64,000 nt of DNA, taken from contig CALLLH010000005.1 in the NCBI GenBank assembly GCA_938082505.1, forward strand, positions 186,001 through 250,000. Direction: 5' to 3'. Source of the stretch: an uncultured Flavobacteriales bacterium (GTDB lineage Bacteria > Bacteroidota > Bacteroidia > Flavobacteriales_D > Sanyastnellaceae). The position numbers and the translations under genes were made by a program. Shown piece after piece: positions 35,685 to 43,308 of this stretch. The notes beneath the pieces are model-generated. The model ran no database searches, was not told where the DNA came from, and worked only from the letters and a program-made list of their open reading frames with translations. Position 1 is the stretch's first letter. Each line of letters opens with the position of its first letter.

Positions 35685-36709
35685 GCCGGTCGGGCCGGCC
35701 CAAGCAATTCCTCGACATTCTCGATCGCGGCCGCACGCTGATTCAAATGACCGCCGACAGGCTGGAGCCCATGCTTCCCTTCGACCGGATGTATGTCGTG
35801 ACCAATGTGCGTTACAAGGATGAAATCATGGCCCAGCTGCCTGGAATTCCAGAGGACCAGATCCTGTGCGAGCCCTTCATGAAGAATACGGCTCCCTGTC
35901 TTGCCTACGCCCACCATCGCATAGGCCTGCGGGATCCGGAAGCAACCATCGTCGTGGCTTCGGCCGACCACCTCATCGAAGACGAGGAGGGCTTCCTTGA
36001 CGTGCTCGGGGTGGCGGTCCGACAGGCTTCGGAAACGGCGCAGTTGTTGACGGTCGGCATTGCTCCAACACGGCCGGATACGGGCTATGGATATATCCAG
36101 TTCGAGGAATTGCCCGGTGCATTCGATGAGCGCTTGCAGCAGGTCCGGACGTTCACGGAGAAGCCCGACCTCGAGTTGGCCCAGCAGTTCCTCGACTCCG
36201 GGGACTTCTGCTGGAATTCAGGGATCTTCATCTGGTCCCTGGCCACCATCCAGGACCGTTTCGAGGAGCAGATGCCCGATTTGCACAGCGCATTCCTGGA
36301 CCGGCTCGGCGATCTCGGGACCGATCGCGAGGCGGAGGCCATCCTGGACATCTTCGGCGAAGCGGAGAACATCTCCATCGACTACGGCATCATGGAGGGT
36401 GCGCCCAATGTGGGGGTGGTCCTGGGCGATTTCGGCTGGAGTGACCTCGGGACCTGGGGATCCCTGTATGACAAGCTCGACAAGGACGACCAGGGCAATG
36501 CCATCAGTGGCGTGCAGTTGCTGGGCGACGGGGCCACAGGACTGATGGTCGCTGGAGAAGGAGGCAAAATGATGGTGGTCAAGGGGCTCGAGGATTTCAT
36601 CATCGTGGACACGCCCGATGCACTGCTGATATGCCCACGCCATGAGGAGCAATGGGTGAAGCAAGTGGTTTCGCGTCTCAAGGCGGACCACGGCGAACCC
36701 CTCGTCTGA
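35615..36709 (+). CDS. manC: Mannose-1-phosphate guanylyltransferase
   Basis: 364 residues. It makes GDP-mannose from GTP and mannose 1-phosphate for polysaccharide or lipopolysaccharide synthesis. The pyrophosphorylase signature [20 protein letters not shown], followed by KQFLDI, opens the protein. FTEKPDLELAQQFLDSG and WNSGIFIW are the sugar-phosphate and active-site segments, and VGVVLGDFGWSDLGTWGSLY is also typical. The phosphomannose isomerase domain found in longer ManC enzymes is absent, as expected for this size. Confidence 0.94.
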   Translation: MALHDHTYAVIMAGGVGSRFWPMSRSGRPKQFLDILDRGRTLIQMTADRLEPMLPFDRMYVVTNVRYKDEIMAQLPGIPEDQILCEPFMKNTAPCLAYAHHRIGLRDPEATIVVASADHLIEDEEGFLDVLGVAVRQASETAQLLTVGIAPTRPDTGYGYIQFEELPGAFDERLQQVRTFTEKPDLELAQQFLDSGDFCWNSGIFIWSLATIQDRFEEQMPDLHSAFLDRLGDLGTDREAEAILDIFGEAENISIDYGIMEGAPNVGVVLGDFGWSDLGTWGSLYDKLDKDDQGNAISGVQLLGDGATGLMVAGEGGKMMVVKGLEDFIIVDTPDALLICPRHEEQWVKQVVSRLKADHGEPLV

Positions 36710-36800
36710 CCCTCTCCATTCCGCAGGAGGTCCGGTTGGCCATCCACAGTGACGGTTGGGTATGCTTCCTGTGCCTTTCATCAACGGGACGGTCGGTGTG

Positions 36801-36808
36801 TACCTTCG
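36801..36808 (+). promoter_or_regulatory. -7-like element TACCTTCG, 8 bases before the mlaE ATG
   Basis: TACCTTCG-TTGAAGGC-ATG. A TTTC lies 21 bases upstream in the -33 position. It would start the mlaE-mlaF-deiodinase operon with an almost leaderless mRNA. Confidence 0.4.
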
Positions 36809-36816
36809 TTGAAGGC

Positions 36817-37554
36817 ATGGGACTTCTCTTCCACATCGGTCGGTACTTCGCCTTCATGGCCTCGGCCTTGAGGCGCCCCCAGAAAGGGAGGGTCTTCTTT
36901 CAGGCCATGATGGTTGAACTCGAGGCGATAGGGGTGCAAAGCCTCGGAATCGTAGCGCTGCTCAGCCTCTTCATGGGGGCGGTCATCGCCATTCAGACGG
37001 CGCACCAGGTAGGGGGGTGGGTGCCGGCGTACACCATAGGGTTCACGGTTCGACAGACCATGATCCTGGAGTTTGCTCCAACCATCATTCCGGTCATTCT
37101 CTCGGGAAAAGTGGGGTCCAACATCGCTTCCCAGATCGGGACCATGCAGGTCACGGAACAGATTGACGCCCTCGAAGTCATGGGGGTGCGCAGCATCTCA
37201 CACCTCGTATTGCCGAAACTGGTGGCTGCCCTGTTGATTTTCCCCTTTCTCGTCGTCATCGCGATGGTGTTGGGCATGGGTGCGGGTGCTTGGATCTGCA
37301 ACGCCGCGGACCTCAGCAGTTTCGCGGACTACGAGTATGGGATCCAGATGGACTTTCGGGCATTCGACGTGGCTTACGCGCTGATCAAGACCTGCATTTT
37401 CTCGCTGATCATCACGAGCGTGAGCGCCTACCACGGCTACTACACGAACGGTGGCGCGCGGGAAGTGGGCAGGTCGAGCACGAAGGCGGTGGTGTACAGT
37501 GTCGTCATCATCATGATCGCCAACCTGGTCATCACCCAATTGCTGCTGACATGA
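36817..37554 (+). CDS. mlaE: Phospholipid ABC transporter permease MlaE
   Basis: 245 residues with five or six membrane segments. It is the MlaE/YrbE permease of the Mla system that moves phospholipids between the membranes. Family features: SLGIVALLSLFMGAVIAIQT, REF-type region ILEFAPTIIPVILSGKVGSN and EQIDALEVMGVRSISHLVLP, the conserved EQ-x-DAL coupling helix. ATG at 36817 (MGLLFHIGRYFAFM) matches the Bacteroidota start; the open frame continues upstream into manC only by chance. It overlaps mlaF by 4 bases (ATGA). Confidence 0.92.
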   Translation: MGLLFHIGRYFAFMASALRRPQKGRVFFQAMMVELEAIGVQSLGIVALLSLFMGAVIAIQTAHQVGGWVPAYTIGFTVRQTMILEFAPTIIPVILSGKVGSNIASQIGTMQVTEQIDALEVMGVRSISHLVLPKLVAALLIFPFLVVIAMVLGMGAGAWICNAADLSSFADYEYGIQMDFRAFDVAYALIKTCIFSLIITSVSAYHGYYTNGGAREVGRSSTKAVVYSVVIIMIANLVITQLLLT

Positions 37555-38312
37555 TCAGGGTGGATGGGGTGGTAAAGACGTTCGGGGACAAGACGGTCCT
37601 GCATGGAATCGACGCCGCTTTCGACCCGGGTCAGGTGAACTTCATCATCGGTCGCAGTGGCTCGGGAAAATCGGTGCTGACCAAATGCATCGTGGGGCTG
37701 ATCGAGGCGGATGAGGGTGCTGTGTGGTATTCCGAAGAGGACTTCACCGCGATGACGCGCAAGGAGCAGGAGCAGGTGCGGTTGCAGATTGGCATGCTGT
37801 TTCAGGGCGGTGCCCTGTTCGATTCCTTGACCGTGCTTGAAAACGTGGAATTCCCGCTCAGGATGTTCGGTTCGATGGATGCGGCGGAGCGGCGGGAGCG
37901 CGCCATGGAGTGTCTCCGAAGGGTTGAGCTTGAGGGGGCCGAGCATCGGTTTCCGGCGGAGGTGTCGGGCGGCATGCAGAAACGGGTGGCGCTCGCGCGG
38001 GCCATCGTGGGCAGGCCGAAGTACCTGTTCTGTGACGAGCCCAATTCCGGACTGGACCCCCAGACCGCCATTGTGATCGACAACCTCATCCGCGAGTTGA
38101 CACAGGAATACGCCACCACCACCGTGGTCATCTCGCACGACATGAACAGCGTCATCGAAATCGGCGACAACATTCATTTCCTGCACGAGGGACAGGTGGC
38201 CTGGCGGGGGGACCGAAAGGGCATCCTGTCAAGTGGAGTGGAAGAATTGGACAACTTCGTCTACGCTTCGGACCTGATGCGCGACATCCGCAAGAAGTTG
38301 AGGGGAAAATGA
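37551..38312 (+). CDS. mlaF: Phospholipid ABC transporter ATPase MlaF
   Basis: 253 residues. ABC ATPase with Walker [14 protein letters not shown] loop MLFQGGALFDSLTV, signature VSGGMQKRVALARAI, Walker B LFCDEPNSGLDP and switch VVISHDMNSV. The FQGGALFDSLTVLENV segment is characteristic of the MlaF subfamily. It is translationally coupled to mlaE upstream and to the deiodinase-like gene downstream by ATGA overlaps. The substrate-binding mlaD partner is not in the operon here. Confidence 0.94.
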   Translation: MIRVDGVVKTFGDKTVLHGIDAAFDPGQVNFIIGRSGSGKSVLTKCIVGLIEADEGAVWYSEEDFTAMTRKEQEQVRLQIGMLFQGGALFDSLTVLENVEFPLRMFGSMDAAERRERAMECLRRVELEGAEHRFPAEVSGGMQKRVALARAIVGRPKYLFCDEPNSGLDPQTAIVIDNLIRELTQEYATTTVVISHDMNSVIEIGDNIHFLHEGQVAWRGDRKGILSSGVEELDNFVYASDLMRDIRKKLRGK

Positions 38313-39007
38313 GCGGGGCAGACGGGCATATCCCATATCGGCCCCTCCGCCTCGATGAAGGGGAAATGCGCCGGAGGCTCGATGCCATGTACGACCACCT
38401 GGCCGAACGCCGCAGTGTGCGGATGTTCAGCCCGGACCCGGTCCCCTTGGACATCCTCGAAACGGCGGTCCGAATTGCGGGCACGGCACCCAGCGGGGCC
38501 AACAAGCAGCCTTGGACATTCTGCATCGTGACGGACCCCGGGTTGCGCAGTCAGATCCGCAAGGCGGTCGAAGAAGAGGAGTTCAAGAGTTACAGCGAAC
38601 GCATGTCCAAGCGCTGGCTGGACGACTTGATGCCACTGGGGACGGACCACATCAAGCCTTTCATTGAGGAAGCCCCAGCCCTGATCATCGTGTTTCGCCG
38701 GATCCACGAAAAGGACGCCGCGGCCGGGTCCAAGTACCCCAACTATTACGTTCAGGAAAGCTGCGGCATCGCAGTAGGGCTGTTGCTTGCGGCATTGCAT
38801 GAGGCCGGCCTGTCAGCGTTGACCCACACCCCATCCCCCATGGATTTCCTGGCGCGGTTGCTCGACCGGCCCGACAACGAACGGGCTTTTCTCAATATTC
38901 CCGTGGGATGGCCCTCCGATGACGCCACCGTGCCTAACCTTTCGCGCAAAACTTTGGACGAAATCTGCGTCCATTATGCTGGCCCGCACCCAAAATCAGA
39001 AAAATAG
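38309..39007 (+). CDS. Flavin nitroreductase-fold protein, iodotyrosine deiodinase-like
   Basis: 232 residues. The N-terminal RRSVRMFSPDPVP and the FMN-binding GTAPSGANKQPWTF are nitroreductase-family. The protein resembles iodotyrosine deiodinase (IYD) more than general nitroreductases. It carries the substrate-lid residues Glu91, Tyr95 and Lys116, spaced 4 and 21 apart as I recall for the animal enzyme, within EEEFKSYSERMSKRWLDDL and TDHIKPFI. PVGWPSDDATVPNLSRKTLD near the end also matches IYD. Bacterial IYD homologues, including one from the Bacteroidota genus Haliscomenobacter, are known to dehalogenate halotyrosines. Physiological substrate unknown. Co-translated with mlaF. Confidence 0.85.
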   Translation: MSGADGHIPYRPLRLDEGEMRRRLDAMYDHLAERRSVRMFSPDPVPLDILETAVRIAGTAPSGANKQPWTFCIVTDPGLRSQIRKAVEEEEFKSYSERMSKRWLDDLMPLGTDHIKPFIEEAPALIIVFRRIHEKDAAAGSKYPNYYVQESCGIAVGLLLAALHEAGLSALTHTPSPMDFLARLLDRPDNERAFLNIPVGWPSDDATVPNLSRKTLDEICVHYAGPHPKSEK

Positions 39008-39028
39008 AACACTGTAATACAGTGTTTT
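39008..39028 (+). terminator. Hairpin terminator after the mlaE-mlaF operon
   Basis: A perfect 8-base stem AACACTGT / ACAGTGTT with a 3-base loop (AAT), followed by two more T. It begins right after the stop codon of the deiodinase-like gene. The T tract is short. Confidence 0.6.
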
Positions 39029-39138
39029 GAGGGCTATTCCCCGGCCGTGGTGGGCAAGTTTCAGGAAAGCTGAAAAGAAGGCCTTCCCACTTGAAAAGGA
39101 GACGTTTACTTTGCACCGCATTCGCAATACCACTAATC

Positions 39139-39372
39139 ATGTCTGATATCCGCGAAAAAGTGACCGCCATCATCGTCGACAAGCTCGGCGTAGATGCATC
39201 CGAAGTAAATGACGAGGCAGGGTTCACCAACGACCTCGGGGCGGACTCCCTCGACACTGTCGAGTTGATCATGGAATTCGAGAAGGAATTCAATATCGCC
39301 ATCCCGGACGATCAAGCCGAGAAGATCGGTACGGTCGGGCAAGCCATCGAGTATATCGAAAACGCGAAGTAA
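39139..39372 (+). CDS. acpP: Acyl carrier protein
   Basis: 77 residues, acidic. The phosphopantetheine attachment site is the serine of [16 protein letters not shown]. It carries acyl intermediates for fatty-acid synthesis and works directly with the FabF encoded 7 bases downstream. ATG at 39139 ([13 protein letters not shown]) is the normal family start. A TACTTTG element at 39108-39114 is a possible promoter with a 24-base leader. Confidence 0.97.
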   Translation: MSDIREKVTAIIVDKLGVDASEVNDEAGFTNDLGADSLDTVELIMEFEKEFNIAIPDDQAEKIGTVGQAIEYIENAK

Positions 39373-39379
39373 GCCCCAC

Positions 39380-40627
39380 ATGGAGCTGAACCGTGTCGTC
39401 GTCACGGGAATGGGTTGCCTGACTCCGTTGGGCAATGACGTTCCCTCTTTCTTCGACGCCTTGAAAAGGGGGGTCAGCGGAGCGGGACCCATTACCCGCT
39501 TCGACGCCTCGAAGTTCAAGACCCAATTTGCCTGTGAAATCAAGGGGTGGGATCCCCATGATCACTTCGACCGCAAGGAGGCCAGGAAGCTCGACCCCTA
39601 TGCCCAGTACGGCATTGTGGCCGCGCGTCAGGCGGTGGCCCAGAGCGGTTTGGCTGACGCTGAAATCGATGCCGATCGAATCGGGGTCATTTTTGGCAGC
39701 GGCATCGGGGGCATCCTGACCTTCCAGCAGGAGATCCAGAATTTTGTCGAAGGGGACGGGACGCCCCGATTCAACCCCTTCTTCATTCCGAAGATGATCG
39801 GCGACATCTGTGCCGGTCAGATTTCGATGGAGTTCGGGTTCCGGGGGCCGAATTATGCCTGCGTCTCAGCCTGCGCGAGCGCCACGAACTGCATCATCGA
39901 CGCGTTCAATGCCATCCGGTACGGAAAGGCCGACGCCATGGTGAGTGGCGGTGCGGAGGCTGCCGTGGTTGAAGCCGGCATAGGCGGGTTCAGTGCGATG
40001 AAGGCCCTGTCCAGCAGGAATGATGATCCTCAGGTGGCCTCAAGGCCATTCGACGTGAACCGCGATGGTTTTGTCCTGGGAGAGGGTGCTGGCGCCATTG
40101 TCATGGAGTCGTTGGAACATGCGCAGGCGAGGGGAGCACACATCATTTGCGAGGTCATGGGCGGAGGCGCTTCCGCGGATGCCCACCACCTGACGGCCCC
40201 GCATCCCGAAGGCCTTGGAGCACGCAATGTCATGAGGGCTGCCTTGGCCGACGCAGGAATGACCGCTGACGACATCGATTATGTCAACGTGCACGGCACC
40301 TCGACACCACTGGGTGATCTCGCCGAGGTCAAGGCCATCGAAGAAGTGTTCGGGGAGCACGCCAAGGCATTGAGCATCTCAAGCACCAAGTCCATGACGG
40401 GACACCTGCTCGGTGCCGCCGGGGCTGTCGAGACGCTCGCCTGCATCATGGCGGTGACTGAAAATGTCGTGCCGCCGACCATCAACTTCGCCGATCCCGA
40501 TCCCGATCTCAACCAGGAGCTGGACTACACATTCAATGTGATGCGCCGACGACCGGTCAATGCGGCGCTTTCCAACACTTTTGGTTTTGGAGGCCACAAC
40601 GCGTCGGTCATCGTCCGCAAGTTCTGA
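39380..40627 (+). CDS. fabF: 3-oxoacyl-ACP synthase II
   Basis: 415 residues. Condensing enzyme of fatty-acid elongation. The active-site Cys is in NYACVSACASATNCI, and the two histidines are in VNVHGTSTPLGD and STKSMTGHLLGAAG. NTFGFGGHNASVIVRKF ends the protein as in other FabF. It follows acpP after 7 bases, and its stop overlaps the rnc start (TGATG), the standard acpP-fabF-rnc order. Confidence 0.97.
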   Translation: MELNRVVVTGMGCLTPLGNDVPSFFDALKRGVSGAGPITRFDASKFKTQFACEIKGWDPHDHFDRKEARKLDPYAQYGIVAARQAVAQSGLADAEIDADRIGVIFGSGIGGILTFQQEIQNFVEGDGTPRFNPFFIPKMIGDICAGQISMEFGFRGPNYACVSACASATNCIIDAFNAIRYGKADAMVSGGAEAAVVEAGIGGFSAMKALSSRNDDPQVASRPFDVNRDGFVLGEGAGAIVMESLEHAQARGAHIICEVMGGGASADAHHLTAPHPEGLGARNVMRAALADAGMTADDIDYVNVHGTSTPLGDLAEVKAIEEVFGEHAKALSISSTKSMTGHLLGAAGAVETLACIMAVTENVVPPTINFADPDPDLNQELDYTFNVMRRRPVNAALSNTFGFGGHNASVIVRKF

Positions 40628-41331
40628 TGCGCCTGGGGCGCAGAGACATCAGGGAAGTACGCATCCGGCGGTTCATCCGACGGCATTTCGGGGTCAGGCC
40701 CCGAAGCCTGAAGCCTTACCTGGAGGCATTGCGCCATTCAAGTTCACTCGGTTGCCAGCGCGATGGATTGTCCAGCAATGAGCGGCTGGAATTCCTTGGT
40801 GATGCGGTCTTGGATATGATTGTCGTCGACCTGCTGTTTCGGCGGTTTCCCAATGGAGATGAAGGCGAGATGACCCGCATGAAGGCGCGCCTGGTGAGCA
40901 GGGAGTCCTTGAACTACCTCGGTGAGGAGATCGGCGTGGAGCATCTGCTGGATGCCCAGACCGGAAAGGCGGCGGTCCATGCGTCATTGCGAGGCAATGC
41001 CATGGAGGCCGTGGTGGGGGCGGTGTACCTCGACCGGGGATTCCACCGGACGCAGAAGGGGGTGCTCAAGCTGCTGAAGCGGTTTGACTTGGAGCACCGC
41101 CTGCAGGCCACGGTGGATTTCAAGAGCAAGCTCCACGAATGGGGCCAGAAGCGCAAGAAAAAGGTGCAGTTCAAGGTGACCGGAGAATTCAAGCGGGAAG
41201 GTCAGCAGCTGTACAAGATGCAGGTGTTGGTCGGGGGCAAGGTCATGGGCACCTCGGATGGCCCTTCGAAGAAGTCGGCGGAACAGGCTGCCGCGCGCGA
41301 GGCTTGCCGTCATATCTTCGGCGACGAATAG
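40627..41331 (+). CDS. rnc: Ribonuclease III
   Basis: 234 residues. The endonuclease signature SSNERLEFLGDAVLDMIV and the second metal-site region GNAMEAVVGAVYLDRGF are intact. The C-terminal double-stranded RNA-binding domain covers about residues 160-234 (KSKLHEWGQKRKKKVQFKV, GPSKKSAEQAAAREACRHI). It processes rRNA and structured RNAs. It starts on the last base of the fabF stop codon. Confidence 0.96.
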   Translation: MRLGRRDIREVRIRRFIRRHFGVRPRSLKPYLEALRHSSSLGCQRDGLSSNERLEFLGDAVLDMIVVDLLFRRFPNGDEGEMTRMKARLVSRESLNYLGEEIGVEHLLDAQTGKAAVHASLRGNAMEAVVGAVYLDRGFHRTQKGVLKLLKRFDLEHRLQATVDFKSKLHEWGQKRKKKVQFKVTGEFKREGQQLYKMQVLVGGKVMGTSDGPSKKSAEQAAAREACRHIFGDE

Positions 41332-41361
41332 GACCGCCCATTTGGCGTTGGCCCGAATCTC

Positions 41362-41781
41362 ATGCGTACCCTCACCTTGGATATTGGGGATGACCCAGTT
41401 CCCCATTCCTTTCTGGGGGTCAGTTGCCCGGATGCGGGCCATCGGTTCTGTTGGGATCTCAACCGCAAGTTGGGGACCAGATTGGGCTTCCACGACGAAT
41501 TGGAGGTGGACCAGAAGCGAAGACCAGCGACCCGGCATTGCATCTGGCGTCACGAGGACGAGGCGGAAGGCTGGACCTTCGACGTGATTTGGAACCGGAC
41601 ACCGGAAGGGGCAATGATCCCCACCTTGGTCCACTTCGATTATCTGCTGCGCATCGAGTCCATCTCGGGGGATCGCACGGATACTTTGATGGAGGCGGTG
41701 CGTTCCCTGAGCAGGGTGGCGGCATGCTTCCGGTTGGAAACCAAGGCCATCACCCGCAAGGAGGTCTTGTATTACGAATGA
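41362..41781 (+). CDS. IPExxxVDY-family protein
   Basis: 139 residues, soluble, no signal peptide. This small family is found in Bacteroidota, usually between rnc and pyk as here, and is named for a motif that appears in this copy as IPTLVHFDYLL. Tyr and Asp of the motif are kept while the Glu and Val are replaced. Its biochemical role is not known. It starts 30 bases after rnc and is probably co-transcribed with it. Confidence 0.8.
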   Translation: MRTLTLDIGDDPVPHSFLGVSCPDAGHRFCWDLNRKLGTRLGFHDELEVDQKRRPATRHCIWRHEDEAEGWTFDVIWNRTPEGAMIPTLVHFDYLLRIESISGDRTDTLMEAVRSLSRVAACFRLETKAITRKEVLYYE

Positions 41782-41806
41782 TAGAGTAGCTCAAACAGCT
41801 TCCAAT

Positions 41807-43228
41807 ATGACCCGCAAATTCACCAAGATCGTCGCCACAGTCGGCCCGGCCAGTTCACCCTCCGAGGTGCTCGAGGCCATGATTCGAGAGGGGGTCAACG
41901 TCATCCGGCTCAATTTCTCCCACGGAGACCATGCCACACATGCCACCACCGTGGACCGGGTGCGTGAAATCGATGCCCGGCTTGGGACCCACACAGCATT
42001 GCTGGCCGATATGCAAGGCCCGAAATTGCGCGTGGGGGCGATGGCCGAGGGGTCAGAGTTGAAGGAGGGCACGAGGTTCACCCTCCGCGTGGGCAAGGGA
42101 GAAGGCGACGGCACACAGGCGTGGACGAACTATCCGCACTTCGCTTCGGACGTCAAAGCGGGGGAGCCCGTGCTCCTGGATGATGGCAAACTCCGTTTGA
42201 CCGTGGAGGAAACCGATGGCAAGGACACGGTGCACTGCAAGGTCGTGCACGGGGGAATCCTTTCATCCCGCAAGGGGTTGAATCTGCCGACCACGGATAT
42301 CAGCTTGCCCAGCCTGACCGAAAAGGACCGGGAAGACCTGGACTTCGCCTTGACCCTCGGTGTCGATTGGATCGGCCTGAGTTTCGTCCGCTCCTTCCGG
42401 GATGTGGAAGACCTCAAGCATAGGATTGAGGCGGCGGGCAGCCATGCCCGCGTCGTGGCCAAGATCGAGAAGCCCGAGGCGGTGGACGACCTGGATGCCA
42501 TCATCGAGAGTACCGACGCCATCATGATTGCCCGTGGTGACCTCGGTGTCGAGGTGCCCATGCAGCAGGTGCCGATGATCCAGAAACGCATCATCGAGCA
42601 TTGTCAGAGTTGCGGCAAGCCGGTGATCGTGGCGACCCAGATGATGGAGTCCATGATCGACAACATTGCGCCCACAAGGGCAGAAGTGACCGATGTGGCG
42701 AACGCCGTCCTCGACGGAGCGGATGCCGTCATGCTCAGTGGGGAGACTTCGGTAGGAGTGCATCCAGTGGAGGTGATCAAGGCGATGCGCGCCATTGTCA
42801 TGGAGATTGAAAAAGAAGGGCGCATCTATCACCGGACTTCCTGCGTGGATTCGGAAAACCCCGAGCGTTTCGTGACGGACGCCATCTGCGCCAACGCGTG
42901 TGACCTGGCCGAACGGGTCTCGGCCACCGCCATCGTGACGATGACCTTCTCCGGATACACGGCGTACAAGGTGGCCAGCCAACGCCCCAAGGCGTTCATC
43001 CATGTGTTCACGGGAAACCGGCAAATCCTGGGCCAATTGGCCCTCTGCTGGGGTGTCGAGGCTTACCTCTATGACAAGATGATCTCGACGGACCATACGA
43101 TCTCAGATGTGAAATCGCTCCTCCAGCGCAAGGGGAAGGTGGACGATGGAGATTACATCATCCACGTCGCCAGCATGCCGATTGCAGAGGCAGGGATGTC
43201 CAACATGCTGAAAATCAGCAGGGTCTAA
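41807..43228 (+). CDS. pyk: Pyruvate kinase
   Basis: 473 residues. Last step of glycolysis, phosphoenolpyruvate plus ADP to pyruvate plus ATP. Motifs: IVATVGPASSPSEVLEAMI, NVIRLNFSHGDHATH, VVAKIEKPEAVDDL (catalytic Lys), IMIARGDLGVEVPMQQVPMI and VATQMMESMIDNIAPTRAEV. The C-terminal allosteric domain is present. It begins 25 bases after the IPExxxVDY gene. Confidence 0.97.
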   Translation: MTRKFTKIVATVGPASSPSEVLEAMIREGVNVIRLNFSHGDHATHATTVDRVREIDARLGTHTALLADMQGPKLRVGAMAEGSELKEGTRFTLRVGKGEGDGTQAWTNYPHFASDVKAGEPVLLDDGKLRLTVEETDGKDTVHCKVVHGGILSSRKGLNLPTTDISLPSLTEKDREDLDFALTLGVDWIGLSFVRSFRDVEDLKHRIEAAGSHARVVAKIEKPEAVDDLDAIIESTDAIMIARGDLGVEVPMQQVPMIQKRIIEHCQSCGKPVIVATQMMESMIDNIAPTRAEVTDVANAVLDGADAVMLSGETSVGVHPVEVIKAMRAIVMEIEKEGRIYHRTSCVDSENPERFVTDAICANACDLAERVSATAIVTMTFSGYTAYKVASQRPKAFIHVFTGNRQILGQLALCWGVEAYLYDKMISTDHTISDVKSLLQRKGKVDDGDYIIHVASMPIAEAGMSNMLKISRV

Positions 43229-43254
43229 AGCTTCGCATCCCTCTGCGTCCGGAC

Positions 43255-43262
43255 TATCTTCG
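43255..43262 (+). promoter_or_regulatory. -7-like element TATCTTCG upstream of ileS
   Basis: TATCTTCG with a TTCG 19 bases upstream in the -33 position, 46 bases before the ileS ATG. The leader of the ileS-dksA-lspA operon would be about 40 bases. Confidence 0.5.
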
Positions 43263-43308
43263 CGCGACCGGCTGAAAAACTCCTTTCCAGTCAATTGGAG
43301 CGACTGTC

